From Wurfbainia villosa (Eukaryota > Streptophyta > Magnoliopsida > Zingiberales > Zingiberaceae), in NCBI GenBank assembly GCA_025175895.1, contig CM046000.1:91682753-91746752 (forward strand): a stretch of 64,000 nt of DNA, read 5' to 3'. Within the stretch, counting starts at the first letter, position 1. Every line of letters starts with the position of its first letter. The position numbers and the translations under genes were made by a program. Below the pieces are notes generated by a model, which saw only the letters and a program-made list of their open reading frames with translations, made no database searches and was not told where the DNA came from. Positions 1 through 11,360 of this stretch are shown in pieces.

Positions 1-461
1 GCAATGATCGCTATGACATGGCAATGACCGTGTCTGAAAACTCATCCGACACTTGGCCAAATGGCCAAGTTTCACCTAAGAGCTACCCTTCCGGGTTACA
101 ATCGCCACTCATCCCTCTGAGTCCTCGCTCGGTTCTTCGCTCGCGCCACGCCCCTCGGCAAAGATCAGCGCACGCTCTGCAATGCTCCTTCGTGTCTCTT
201 GCCTCGAAGTCTGCTTCCTCCGGCTTCACTCCAAGCTTCTCGTCCGGCGGTCCCTCGGATGCTCCAAGCGCACGGCTTCCGCAAAGCTATCCTTCACCGA
301 CTCAAGGCACGAGTCATGAGATGTGAAACTCGCCACGACTCCATGTGTGAATTACTAAGTCCTGCACGACTTCAACGCACATATCAAATCAACATATCAA
401 ACTAACTTAAACCCTTTGCCACACCATCAAAACCATATTACGGCAAGAGATTGCCCTAACA
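1..461 (-). repeat. 3' LTR of A1 (partial)
   Basis: This matches the right-hand part of the LTR at 3506-4682 and of the A2 LTRs. On the minus strand it begins TGTTAGGGCAATC directly after the polypurine tract. Reading frames here (for example 18-326) are chance frames in LTR DNA, because the same frames appear in every LTR copy. Confidence 0.9.
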
Positions 462-479
462 ATCTCCCCCTTTTTGATG
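462..479 (-). other. Polypurine tract of A1
   Basis: The minus strand reads CATCAAAAAGGGGGAGAT immediately before the LTR start TGTTAGGG. This is the expected plus-strand priming site for LTR element replication. The same tract is found beside the A2 3' LTR (28203-28220). Confidence 0.85.
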
Positions 480-1717
480 TGTGGTAATCCGTTTAAGTTA
501 GGTAAAAACATTTGATATAAATTTTAAAGGAAAGAAAGTATGTAAACATAAACATGATATAGCAACATGCAACTCCCCCTTAATCCATGAAACTCCCCCT
601 TAATTTCTCCCCCTATCATAATTAACTTAAACATAATCATTTCTCCCCCTTTGACAACATCAAAAAGATTATCACTAAGTTAAAAGCACATGGCATCAAG
701 TCTAATAGAAAGAAAATACCACAAGTTGATTTAAAATCGGAATTCAACCTTTACTGGTCTGATATTAGTCATCGGTCGTTGGTTCGGACTACGGTCGGTA
801 CGCAATGATTTTGATTTTGGGTGAATTTCAGAAATGCATTAAAAATTCCAAAAAATTTGAAAAATCATGAAATTTGGGGAACACATTTATTTTAAGTATA
901 TCTATCAGTGAAAAATATGTTTTCATGAAAAATCATTATATTTCCACGTATTTTCCAAAAATCCAAAAGCTTTAAAAACTACTAGGTTTTTTATCATAAG
1001 AGTATCCATTTTAACACCTAGTCTTGCATCCAATTGTTTCAAAGCATTAATACATGTATTTTAAAGTAAGAAATTGTTTTGAAAACATATGAAATATCCA
1101 ACCATGATCTTTGGGCAATATGTCTATGAATTAAACATAAGCCTTCCCCATGATTGGTCTATTATTGCTATTTTGATACTTTAAATGACCATCTAAATGC
1201 CATAGACATTAGTGGACATTTGTATCATCCTAACATCTCACTCATGCTAAGTTTTCAATCAAGGTAGCCTATGGTGAGTGTGAGATGCATCCTAGGGGGT
1301 ATTTGTGTATACTTAACCAATATATTCATGCAATTCTATCAAGGTTAAGTATCAACCTAATAATCCTCATGATCATAAAGGCATATATGAATGAATTCTA
1401 CATTATGATCATGAAACTCATGTATTCATCAAATAATAGTCATGCATTAGGTATTATATGATGATAATAAACAAAGTATCACCTAAAGCATGATTCAAAC
1501 CCTATTTCTCATGATGATGTGCCAAATTTCAAAATCATAAGTCATGATTGCACATATACATAGCAATTACATTGATCATCATGATTTAAGCATTATTATC
1601 TATTTATGGGCACGTTATCATCACCCAACACTATTCTAAAAATGTTGTCCCGTTATCCTAAGTCAACCAAAATATGATATAGGTCAATTGCATATGGTTG
1701 ACTCCCCTAGGGGTTTT
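480..1717 (-). other. Non-coding spacer of A1 between gag and 3' LTR
   Basis: About 1.2 kb of AT-rich DNA with no reading frame of note sits where pol would be in an autonomous element. It is collinear with 28221-29505 of A2 and shares style with 40184-42115 of B1. The end next to the LTR holds several extra polypurine-like runs (CTCCCCCTT on the plus strand near 573, 594, 607 and 643). Short ATGATCATGATT-like motifs recur nearer gag. Confidence 0.7.
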
Positions 1718-3487
1718 CTAACCCTTAAGGATGGATTTTGGAACCCAAAATAAGTTTTTTCCTATTGGGTTCACAAGATACTCCTTGGGGATCCATTTTC
1801 TAGCTATTACCTTCTTTTTATCTTGTCCCCTAGCTATTAGGCATTTATAGGCCTTTTCATTTTTCTTTTCTTTGTATCCTAGGCCCTTTTTGTTGAAGCT
1901 AGCTCTTTGGCTCCCAATAATCATATTTAATGTGTTGGAGCCAATTGTGAATTTTTCTAGGGCTTTTGTCAAATAGTCTACCTTTTCCCTTAAAGCCCTA
2001 TTTTCCTCTATGCATGCATCATTAACATCCAAAGGCATATAGTCATGTGAACATGCATCATTTAAGTTAGAAGAAATATCATTATTATTTAAGCATGCAT
2101 TTTCTAGCTTATTTTCTAATGCCTTAATTTGTTCAAGCATGCATTTGTTTTTCTTTTTTGCTCTAAATAAATCCTTAGTTAAACTAGAAATCATAGAAAC
2201 TATTTTATTAGGTGAGAGATTGGTTACCATAGTTTCCATGTCCTCTTCTTCTTCGGATGATGAGGATGTAGAAGCTCCCCCTTCATTTGAGCTCTCCCCA
2301 CTTGAGCTTGATTCTTCATTTTCGGTGGAGGAGCAATCCGAGTCATGAAGAGCCATTAGTGCTAGGTTGGAGTAGACATGCTCTTCTTCATCTGATGAGG
2401 ATGAGGAAGCAAGGTCATCCCATGTCTTTGCTTTGAGAGCCATGGCCTTTCCTTTTTCCTTGGCCTTCTTTTCCTCTTCCTTCTTTTTACTCCCCTTTTT
2501 CTTCTTCTTTTCTTCTTTCTTCTTCCTTTCTTCCTTGCTTTTGTTTAGGAGAGGACAATTGTCCCTTATGTGCCCCTCTCCTTGGCAATTGTAGCATATG
2601 ACCTTCCCCCTAGGTCTTCTTCTCCTATCATGAGATTTATTAAATTGAAAACCTTTTAATGCACGTCTTACCCTCCTTACCATATAGGCTTCTTCGGTGC
2701 TATCCATGGAGGAGGAGGAAGACGCATCGTCATCGGAGGAGGAGGGGATCTCTATCTTCTTCTTCCCCTTGTTTGCTATCAAAGCTACTCCTCTTGAAGG
2801 TTGGATTCTAGGCTCTTCTTGTATTCCTTCAAGCCAAGTTTCGTGGAGCTCCATTGTTGAGAAAAATTCCTCCAAGGTACTTACTTCCAAGTTCTTGGAG
2901 ATGTAAAACGAATCCACCATGGAGCTCCATCTTGAGGACCGGGGAAAGGCATCTATGGCCTTCATTACCATATCCCGGTTGGAGAGCTTTTCTCCTACAC
3001 TTGTTAGCCCAATTAATATTTCTTTAAATCTAGAATGTAGGGAAGTTACCTTTTCTCCCTTTTCAAGCTTAATATTTGATAGTTGGGAGCGGAGGAGATC
3101 CCTTCTTGCTAGCTTGGCTTTCGAAGTGCCTTCATGAAGTTCAACTAGCTTCTCCCACATCTCCTTAGCACTAGAACATTCCCCTATCCTATTGACTTCT
3201 TGTTGGGGGAGTACATTGTATAGGTGGTGCTTGGCCTTTGAATTTGCCAAATATTCTTCTCTTTGCCTCTTGCTCCACCTTGATTTCTCCAATGGCTCCC
3301 CATTTTCGTTCCTAGGCAACTCGAAACCGTTTTCCATTATTAATAGAATTTCAAAGTCGGTTTCGAAGAATACCTCCATTCTCTTTTTCCACCAAGAGAA
3401 TTCGTCGTCGAACTTCGGTGGGTGGATGTTTGAGCCGGCCATTTGAGATGTAGAGCTTGTTGCGGCGGTTAGTCCGGTGACAAGCAA
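1718..3487 (-). CDS. Gag polyprotein of element A1, UBN2-type with zinc knuckle
   Basis: An intact 589-residue frame. Residues about 25-215 form a copia-type Gag (UBN2-like) core, with conserved WWKKRMEVFF near the start, KEMWEKLVELHEGTSKAKLARRDLL and a LEEFFSTMELHE end. Residues 240-265 are acidic and serine-rich. A CX2CX4HX4C zinc knuckle uses C298, C301, H306 and C311, followed by a Lys/Glu-rich stretch, two further acidic Ser clusters and a predicted coiled coil around LEQIKALENKLENA. The end, WVPKSILKG, resembles the Gag tail just before protease in SIRE-type elements, so translation stops near the gag/protease border. The first Met lies just after the primer site; Met16 (MAGSN) is an equally likely start. 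Its known role is to form virus-like particles and bind element RNA in the cytoplasm. Confidence 0.85.
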   Translation of the reverse strand: MLVTGLTAATSSTSQMAGSNIHPPKFDDEFSWWKKRMEVFFETDFEILLIMENGFELPRNENGEPLEKSRWSKRQREEYLANSKAKHHLYNVLPQQEVNRIGECSSAKEMWEKLVELHEGTSKAKLARRDLLRSQLSNIKLEKGEKVTSLHSRFKEILIGLTSVGEKLSNRDMVMKAIDAFPRSSRWSSMVDSFYISKNLEVSTLEEFFSTMELHETWLEGIQEEPRIQPSRGVALIANKGKKKIEIPSSSDDDASSSSSMDSTEEAYMVRRVRRALKGFQFNKSHDRRRRPRGKVICYNCQGEGHIRDNCPLLNKSKEERKKKEEKKKKKGSKKKEEEKKAKEKGKAMALKAKTWDDLASSSSSDEEEHVYSNLALMALHDSDCSSTENEESSSSGESSNEGGASTSSSSEEEEDMETMVTNLSPNKIVSMISSLTKDLFRAKKKNKCMLEQIKALENKLENACLNNNDISSNLNDACSHDYMPLDVNDACIEENRALREKVDYLTKALEKFTIGSNTLNMIIGSQRASFNKKGLGYKEKKNEKAYKCLIARGQDKKKVIARKWIPKEYLVNPIGKNLFWVPKSILKG

Positions 3488-3491
3488 CCTT

Positions 3492-3503
3492 GCTCTGATA
3501 CCA
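3492..3503 (-). other. Primer binding site (tRNA-iMet) of A1
   Basis: The minus strand reads TGGTATCAGAGC, the standard plant site complementary to the 3' end of initiator Met tRNA. It lies two bases inside the end of the 5' LTR. Confidence 0.95.
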
Positions 3504-3505
3504 CT

Positions 3506-4682
3506 TGTTGGGGATCGATTGGCCGGCTAGAGGGGGGTGAATAGCTCTCGTTCGTTGGATGTCGTAATTTGCTCGTCTACAAAAACGTTAGTGCAAGCGG
3601 AATATGCAAATACAAATAAATAAAGACAAGCAAATAAACAAACAATACAAACACCGAGATGTAAAGTGGTTCACGGCTACGCCGCTAATCCACGGTCCGA
3701 TTCGTCCACGGTGAATCACTCCGCAATCTATCCACTAGATCTCTCCTTTGCACAAAGCTAGGTGGAGGTAACCTCTTTTACACAAAGATCACTCTTCTAC
3801 AATGGAATGAAGATTAGAACAAGTAGAAGAGTGGGAAATCATTTAGGGCACTTTGGGAGTAGTTGGGTGTTCAAGCATTAACCCCCCAAAGCCCCATCCC
3901 CTTCCTTTTTATAGAGGAAGAGGGTTTCTTCCCGTTGACACAGGAGCAGTCGACTGATGGCACCCACCAGTCGACTGGTCCTGTAGCCGTTGCCCAATAA
4001 TGGCTGCTTTCCATGTTGGATTCCATCCATCCAGATGGCATCACGATCGATGGCACCCATCACCGATCCGATGTCAATCAATCGAGTCCTCAACGAGGTC
4101 GGCCGCCCTGGCGATGCCGATCGTAAAGCCATCGATCGACTACCCATGCTCGCATGATCGATCAACTTGATTCAACGACTTAAACCACCAATCGACCCAT
4201 CGATTAGCAATCATCGCCATGACATGGCGACCGGCGTGTCGGGAAAACTCATCTGACACTTGGCCAAATGGCCAAGTTTCACCTAAGAGCTACCCCTTCC
4301 TGGGTTACAATCGCTCACTCTCATCCCTCGAAGTCCCTCGCCTTCGAAGTTCTCTTCGTTTGCGGCCACGTCCCTCGGCAGTATCAGGCGCACGGTTCTG
4401 CAATGCTCCTTCGCGTCTCTTGCCTCGAAGTCTACTTCCTTCGGCTTCACTCCAAGCTTCTCGTCCGGCGGTCCCTCGGATTCTCCAAGCGCACGGCTTC
4501 CGCAAAGCTATCCTTCACCGACTCAAGGCACGAGTCATGAGATGTGAAACTCGCCACGGCTCCATGTGCGAATTACTAAGTCCTGCACGACTTCAACGTA
4601 CATATCAAATCAACATATCAAACTAACTTAAACCCTTTGCCACACCATCAAAACCATATTACGGCAAGAGATTGCCCTAACA
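3506..4682 (-). repeat. 5' LTR of A1
   Basis: About 1177 bp, bounded on the plus strand by TGTTGGGG and CCCTAACA, the usual TG...CA ends. On the minus strand a TATAAAAA box at 3913-3906 is a likely LTR promoter. Between about 3950 and 4200 lies the segment that in other copies is made of CAGTCGACTG palindromes; here much of it is altered to GATCGATGG-like text. It is followed by the conserved tail shared by all A-family LTRs. Confidence 0.9.
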
Positions 4683-6214
4683 TTAGGCTCCACGATACCA
4701 ATCATACCACCATCACCAACCGTGCCAATTGGAAGTTGGAATGGGGCAGTGGAGTCCCCACCACTCGAGGGACCCTCTGCCTATGCACCCCCTTCACGAC
4801 CTTCACATCACTCACCCTCGAGTCCACCCATGTATAGGAGCCCTCATAGTCCACACCCTGATCCTACCCCTTCACCGCATACCTTTCATTCTTTTGAGCA
4901 GGATATAGAATCGTCTTCTTATGACTTCTCTGAGTTTTGTTCACGCCTCGATGACATCTTCACGGAGCAGCAAACACAGGGGCAGCAATGGGAGGAGAAC
5001 ATCACATATATGTAGACTGAGTTTTAGGGATTACGGGATCACTTCCATAGGGCTGAGGAGTTGTACGACCAAGTCCAACACTATTTTCAAGAGGAGGTTG
5101 CCTACCGCCAGGAGGTTTGGCAGTTCATGCGAGATGCGCAATCATAGTGGGCCAGGGAGGAAGAGCACAGAGTAGTTGCTGCATCTACTAGTTCCCAGAT
5201 TGACCACATATACATGTGGCACTAGCGGCTGAGCACACGATTCTCTCAGGAGCATGACATGACGAGACTGCCAGACTTCCCAACTTGACCACCATGCTAA
5301 AGGTACAGTTTCTATTTCAATCTGGGGGAGACCTACATTTTGCTCTTCTGCCAACTTTAGTTTCTTGACATCTAAGTTTAGTTTTTATTTATTCTACTAG
5401 ATTATTTGCATTTATTTTCTCATGCATATAGTATTTAGGTTCCTTTCAACACTTAATTGTTGGTCACTTTAAGCTGCGTCAGTGATGTTTTCAAAAAAAA
5501 ATCTTGATGATATGTTTCTATGCCAGAGTTGTTTGACTTCATTTATCCTTTGGTACTTTATTTTTAGATGCTTTTATGGATATTCTATATTTTCACTTGT
5601 TAGCTTTTACTTTCACTTATACTCATCGAATTTCTGAAAGGGAGAATATAGTACATACGTAGTTATGATTCATCCTAGTAGTCTGGTACTTTGGAATCCA
5701 TAGGTGACTCTAGATTTAGTATTTTAGTTACTAGAGATGCTCGGATTCTGTAAACCCATTCGAAAAAATCAGAATGCTAGTGAGTATGCTAAAATAAAAT
5801 AAAAAGAAAGAAAAAGAGAAAAAGAAAAAGAAAATAAAAAGGAGAGAAAAAAATGAGAGTTAAAAAAATAGTTGTTGTGGGTGGAAATGGCTAAGTGCCC
5901 TTTTGAGCCCAAGTTAGGTTACTAGGGAAACACTTACCAATTTCTCTCAATATCGAGCATGCCTTTGAGACTTTATGTTAATTCTAAAGAATGACCCTTG
6001 CTTAGGGCAAGTAAGTGCCTAAAAGTCAGAGACCCTAGGAAAGTTATAGGATGACGACTTAACTCACCAAGGAATGTGTATCCCTTAGGAAATTCTCTCA
6101 GCACATGCACGGAAAACTAACCTAGTGAACTTTTAGAATATATCTATTTGCTTTTAAATTTTAAGGCACTGAGGTTTGCTTGAGGACAAGCAAAGATCTA
6201 AGTCTGGGGGTTTT
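4683..6214 (+). pseudogene. Athila-like Ty3/gypsy remnant, C-terminal ORF tail and 3' untranslated region
   Basis: The first 600 bases translate, with several stops, into a Pro/Ser/His-rich stretch and a Gln/Glu-rich coiled region (SEFCSRLDDIFTEQQTQGQQ), resembling the tail of Athila ORF1-like proteins. The rest is non-coding and AT-rich, with a GAAA/AAAAG-rich patch near 5790-5870. It ends with CTTGAGGACAAGCAAAG (6179-6195) and AGTCTGGGGG (6201-6210), the conserved polypurine-tract region of Athila elements. The left part was displaced by the A1 insertion. No catalytic domain is visible. Confidence 0.6.
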
Positions 6215-7750
6215 TGATGTGTGCAAATCATATAGGATTTTAGGAGTAGTTTAAGCACACATATCATTGCATTTTATACTTGTTTCATGCATAATCTCCC
6301 TTGTTTTGCATTCATTTACTATTTTCTAGTTTGAATATCTACTTTTGTTATTTTTTATGTGTAGGGTGTCATTTTTGGAGAAAAAATAGAGCATTTTATG
6401 AAGCATGGACTTTAGGGAACACACTCTGGTCGTGTCCCAAGACACGAGAATGTTCCAAAGCGAAATAGATCAAAATGGAGGTTCTAGAGTGACACAAGGC
6501 TGACCATGTTAAATTAGCACGATCGTGTATTTTTTCTAGCCCAATTTTTAGCCTAGATTTCAGTCGTTTCTAGCCTTGCACATGGCTATGTGGTGGCGCT
6601 GCAAATTCAAGGAAATAGGGGTTTTCGAGCATTTATAGAAAGTCAGAGCTGCCTCTATATATAGGAAACTCATCTAAGAGGCTAGGGATCATGGGGGAGT
6701 CACCCTAGGGCTCCCAAACCTCAGGAGGGGGAGACAACAATTGGAACAGTAAGAAGGTGCCCTAAGAAGCACCGGAGGCTCGCAACAGGGAGAGAAGAAG
6801 CGGATCAAAGACCAGAATATACACTCCAATGCCTAGGAGTAGGACCAAGACACAACAACAAATTGAACAGAGAGTACTACCATCATTCTAAACTTTATTT
6901 TCATTGTAATGATTTACATTAAGATGTCATGCGTTTATTCTCTTTCATTAATGGAGTAGATACTTCGATTCTAAGATTAGGGAGTAGCTTGTGTATGTTG
7001 GATATGCTAGTTTACATGTTTATTCTCTGCTCTTGAATATATATTTGCAATTTAGGTTGTTGAGATCCATAAAAGTTGAGTTTTGATTCTACTTATACTG
7101 CACATAGTCGATGCAAGGGCGGAAAGTCTTTGTATCAAAAATCTAGGAGAACCAAGGAGGAACCTCGCGGTGATCCTCCCTCCCATAACTGTAAAAGGTA
7201 AAATATGATAGAGGAGGATATGAAATATGATCCATCTCTTCATAGGGATTACTAGGACATCCTCGTCCCCAAGAACCTATTCTAGTAGAAGGCCTAAAGT
7301 AGGAGATATCAACTCTAGAAGGGTTTTAGGGACCCCAGTGACAGGGGGCTCCCAAAGATATCAACCCCCTGATCTCTGACGATTTGAAAAGGAAGCTTGG
7401 TTAGGAATAGGTAATTTCCGATAGAAGCAAAAGTTCATCGGGATAATATACGATGATCCTTCCACAAGACCATAACTGGAGATCCTAGGAGCATTAGATT
7501 GATAGCATATTTAACAATGCACAAGTGATATCGAAATCCTAGAATCCTTTAAGGAACTTTGAGACCACCTTCGCTTTCACCAAGTGACACAGTAACTGAG
7601 CCAGGACTGCCGTCAACCTCACACACTTGACTCTCAGGAGATTACTCCAAACAACAACATCCACTTGACAAACAGTATTCGAATCTCAGTCTCTATGGGA
7701 TCGATACATAAATTATTACTTGATGACAACCGTGCACTTGCGGGCGTTGA
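6215..7750 (+). repeat. Athila-like LTR
   Basis: It begins TGATGTGTGCAAATC right after the polypurine tract. Near its right end are TCTATGGGATCGATAC (7692-7707) and GTGCACTTGCGGGCG (7732-7746), which recall the end of Athila LTRs. The right edge is approximate because the next recognisable sequence is a Tat integrase fragment. The frame at 7052-7243 is not supported as a gene. Confidence 0.6.
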
Positions 7751-9055
7751 GCGTGAGCACGTGCTTTGAGTCCTTGGTGATCCTCATCGGAGATTTGAGG
7801 TCATGCTCGAGTGCATCACTAGCAACTTTTGTCCCACCCTAAAGAAGAATATTAAACAATTGGTAAGAAAATGTGAAAATTATCAAAGGCAACAAGTTGG
7901 ACAATCTTGACTGGCTTAATGGATAAGATATTCCATAGTTGTGTGCCAGTTCAACTAATGGGGAATGCACTTAGTGGGACTTTCCTGATCGCCACAAGCC
8001 AGAAGGAGTTTTTGATGGTCATGATTGACTACTTCTTTAAGTGGGTGGAGGTCGAACCATTAGTTCGCATTACGAGGTAGACCATTATGAAGTTTCTATA
8101 GCAGAATATTGTATGTCAGTATGGTATACCCCAACGACTAGTATTGAATAATGGACGACAATTTCACAAGGATAGAAGACAAAAGTGGTGTTGGGAGCTC
8201 AAGATCAAGCAAGTGTTCACCTATGTGACCTATCTTTAGAGTAACGAGTAGGCAGAAGTTACCAATTGGGATGTGGTGCATGGATTGAAGATTAAGTTGG
8301 AGCATATTAGAGGAGCATAGGTGGAAGAACTGTCTAGTTTCTTGTGGTTCTTCTAAATGACACCTCGTCGAGTCATGGGAGAGATGTCATTCAGTATGGT
8401 AGGTGGCGTGGATGTAGTCTTACTGGATTGAATATTGTATGCCAGTATGGTATACGCCGACGACTAGTATCGAATAATTGATGACAATTTCAAAGGGATA
8501 GAAGACAAAAGTGGTGTCGGGAGCTCAAGATCAAGCAAGTGTTCACCTATGTGACCTATCTTTAGAGTAACGAGTGTGAAGAAGTTACCAATTGGGATGT
8601 GGTGCACGGATTGAAGATTAAGTTGGAGGATATTAGAGGAACTTAGGTGGAAGAACTGTCTAGTATCTTGTGGTTCTTCTGAATGACACCTTGTTGAGTC
8701 ATGGGAGAGATGTCATTCAGTATGGTATATGGCGCGAATGTAGTCTTATCGGCTGGAATTGGAATGGAAATTGCTCGGATTTCTTCTTACACTCCTAAGG
8801 GAAATGTAGTTGCTTGTATGGAGGAGTTAGACTTAATGGAGGAAAAGAGGATGCATGCCTTCTACCGAATGGAGAAATATCATATCTGAATTAGTTGTGC
8901 TTATAATAAAAGAGTTGTCATTCGATCCTTTCAAGTGGGAGACTTAGTGCTTCGGAGGGTTTATGAAAAAGACTCTTAGGGAAAGCTTGGGCCTAAGTGG
9001 GAGAGACTTTTTATTATTAAGAGTATTAGGAATACAATCAAAGTTCCATATTGGT
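7751..9055 (+). pseudogene. Decayed Tat-type Ty3/gypsy integrase fragment with internal duplication
   Basis: Conceptual translation gives integrase-core text (KEFLMVMIDYFFKWVEVEP, then QNIVCQYGIPQRLVLNN, then KIKQVFTYVTYL) broken by many in-frame stops. It ends in the KLGPKWE...FIIKSI region typical of the integrase C-terminus. A 326-bp segment is present twice in tandem (8104-8429 and 8430-8755). Most differences from expected codons are G-to-A or C-to-T changes, as in old methylated repeats. It cannot make a working protein. It is a different copy from the Tat element at 24613-46148. Confidence 0.75.
8104..8755 (+). repeat. 326-bp direct tandem duplication within integrase remnant
   Basis: Unit 1 begins GAATATTGTATGTCAGTATGG at 8104 and unit 2 begins GAATATTGTATGCCAGTATGG at 8430. 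Both run to a GATGTAGTCTTA end. Point differences, and losses such as the one in the ACGACAATTTC region, show the duplication is not recent. Confidence 0.85.
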
Positions 9056-9213
9056 AAGGCATGAAAAAGATCATGTGCTTATAAAATGAAAAGATATCTC
9101 CATTGGTATGAAGCCTTTTGGGTAAAGCCCAAAAACAAAATCATGAGGACTTAAGCCTAAAGTGGACAATATCATACTATTGTGGAGATATATGGATCTT
9201 ATAGGCACTAACA
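9056..9213 (+). repeat. Truncated LTR end of a copia/SIRE-like element
   Basis: About 155 bp ending GGCACTAACA, placed immediately before a tRNA-iMet primer site. The 5' part of the LTR is missing, and the sequence on its left is the Tat remnant. Confidence 0.6.
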
Positions 9214-9215
9214 AT

Positions 9216-9227
9216 TGGTATCAGAGC
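9216..9227 (+). other. Primer binding site (tRNA-iMet)
   Basis: TGGTATCAGAGC on the plus strand, two bases after the LTR end. It belongs to the truncated element whose gag fragment follows. Confidence 0.9.
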
Positions 9228-9286
9228 AAGGTTGCTCGTCAATCAAACTAACAACCGAGGGAGCTAAAGCTAGAGGCTATAGAGTT

Positions 9287-9908
9287 TGCATATGGATTTG
9301 GATGTGATATTCGATTTCCACCACCCTATGGATTCGGAGGATTTGCTCAGTGGAAGACAATGCCTGAGTTTTTTTCCAAATGAATATTGAGGACTGGTTC
9401 ACCCTAACAGAGGGGTTCAAGACTCTAACAGACAAAAAGGGGAGAACTCTTGATTGAAGTAAATGGACTGAGGGACAAGTTCAAAGATTCAAGGATAATG
9501 ATAAGGTAATGAAGGTTTTAGTCAATTTAATACCTAATAACATTTTGTGAAAATTAGGGATGTTCAGATATGCTAAGGAATTATGGAGCAAGCTTGCTAA
9601 GCTCCATAATGAATCTTTCATGATCCAAGATGATGACAAGTCCAAAGGAAAAGAATGTTCATCATCCCAACCTATTGATGATTCAGAGGTTGAGAAGTGT
9701 TCAACTTCCGAGATTGAAGAAATTGTAAAAGCCTCTGCCTCAAGAATTGAGAGGGAGGTTAGATCCTCCATGTCAGAGCAAGAGGAGGAGCCTTCTACCT
9801 CCGGTATAAATGAAGAAGAAGCCCAAAATTCTCCTACCATTCAAGAAGGTAACTCAAATGCAATTTTTAAAAATAAAAATCATATAACATGCTTTGAGTG
9901 TAGGGAAG
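9287..9908 (+). pseudogene. Truncated gag related to element B1, cut inside its zinc knuckle
   Basis: The frame at 9560-9908 (MFRYAKELWSKLAKLHNES onward) aligns with the B1 Gag at 42116-43918: the same KELWS core, then acidic Ser/Glu-rich text ending SEQEEEPSTSG, then the first part of a zinc knuckle (CFECRE). The upstream part (from about 9287) is also gag but has stops. The frame is cut at 9908 where the LTR of element C starts, so the last ten residues of the open frame belong to LTR DNA. No remainder is found in the window. Confidence 0.75.
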
Positions 9909-11360
9909 TGTTGAGAATTGATGGTCGTGCTAGAGGGGGGTGAATAACATTTTTGCTTCACTCGATGGAATTTGTTCATGTTCGTCTCTACAATTCATTA
10001 GTACGTAGCGAAAATAAAAATACTAATACAAATACAAACACGATTACACAAGCACAAAGACACGAGATGTAATGTGGTTCGGAACCCTAATTCCTACTCC
10101 ATGGGTTGAGCTCAAATGAGATCGAGTGATACACACCACCACTAATCAACTCTTTCTCGGAACAATCTGGAGGTGGAGAAACCTCTTACAAGTGATTACA
10201 AAAGTAATACAACAAAATACAAGAATACTCTAAACAATACACAAATACAAGTAAAGAAAACTTTACACAAAGAACTTTAGATTGCATGCTTGTTGATTGT
10301 TTTGAAATGGTTTTGAAGGACTGGTGCAAAAAACCTCCCCTTCAAATCTCCCCAAGAACTAGTGCAAAAAACCTCCCCTTTGTGCTCCTTATAAAGTTGC
10401 AACTCGGCCTGATTTTTGCCTAGCAGTTGACTACCCATATTCATCATTCGACTACTCCTGTATTCGTTGTAAAACAATGGTTTAATCCACTCTGGAAAAA
10501 TTCAAAAAGATAGCTAATCAATCGACTACCAAACCCTAGCAGTCAACTGTTGCCCCGTCAGTCGACTGCCTAGTCAACTATAGAACTTTCTGTGCTCGTG
10601 ACCGTAAACAAAAATCGACTACCCTCCATAGCAGTCGACTGCCTAAAGCTAGCAGTCGACTGCCAAGGCCACTCGACCGTAGTCGAGCTCCAGTCGACTC
10701 CTGACCAATCAACTAGTCAGAACCCCAGTCGACTGCTCAGAGTCGACTAGGCTGCCAAGTGTAAAAAAACTTGACCAGTCAACTGGTCCATAACCCTAGT
10801 CTACTGATAAACCTCAAACATGAGGTTTAACCCAAGTATGATGCCCATATACTTGATAGACCACCCTTAGTCTAGACCTAAGCCTTCCAGCCACCACTAT
10901 CAATCTTACGCCTATTGGATCCCTCCAAGTCATCCATGACTTGTTCATCCATACGCTAGCCTTCAGGTGCTTCCATCGGCTATTATTATGCTAATCGGGT
11001 CTATGTCACTAAGGTACATTTGGGCTTACACTTTCAAGACACACGCTTGGACTTTATGCCATCAAACATTGGACTTATGCCGCCAAGACTACAGCTTGGA
11101 CTTTACGCCACCAATATAACACCCTTGGACTTCTCTTGCCAACTCCATGTTAGACTTTCCAAATGCCAAGATCAATGCTTAGACTTTTCATGCCAAGACC
11201 CATGCTTAGACTTTCCATTACCAAGACTCATGCTTAGACTTTATCATTGCCAAGACCCATGCTTGGACTTTCCATGTCAAGTACCCAAGACTTAGACTTT
11301 ATCATTGTCAAGCCCCATGCTTGGACTTTCCATGCCAAGTACCCAATACATGGACTTTAC
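9909..11360 (-). repeat. 3' LTR of element C, outer part
   Basis: It begins TGTTGAGAATTGATGG and shares the CTAGAGGGGGGTGAATA edge module with the other gag-only families. It contains many copies of CAGTCGACTG-like palindromes (10430-10800) and the CCAAGACCCATGCTTGG minisatellite (11080-11345). It is interrupted at TTTAC (11356-11360), the target duplication of the copia element, and resumes at 21284. Confidence 0.85.

Larger units (their letters stand above)
1..4682 (-). mobile_element. Gag-only LTR retrotransposon A1, 3' LTR cut by window edge
   Basis: On the minus strand the order is 5' LTR (4682 to 3506), tRNA-iMet primer site (3503 to 3492), one gag reading frame (3487 to 1718), a non-coding spacer, a polypurine tract (479 to 462) and the start of the 3' LTR (461 to window edge). 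No protease, integrase, reverse transcriptase or RNase H can be found, so it is non-autonomous. A second copy (A2) at 26974-32510 has the same layout, so the missing pol is a family property and not a deletion in this copy. The outer 3' LTR end and its target duplication lie outside the window; the base run after the 5' LTR is TTAGG. The element interrupts an Athila-like remnant that continues at 4683. Confidence 0.9.

Noticed and set aside
4219..4626. 135-residue frame and its copies at 18-326, 27863-28066 and 32049-32348
   Set aside because: Each lies in the same A-family LTR segment and changes frame between copies, so it is not under coding selection.
9909..9943. C-terminal ten residues of the frame at 9560-9943
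   Set aside because: They are encoded by LTR sequence of element C, so they are not part of the gag.
10430..10800. CAGTCGACTG palindrome clusters as operator or attachment sites
   Set aside because: They are repeated in number and position in LTRs of several families; they are a repeat feature, and no recombinase or regulator is linked to them.
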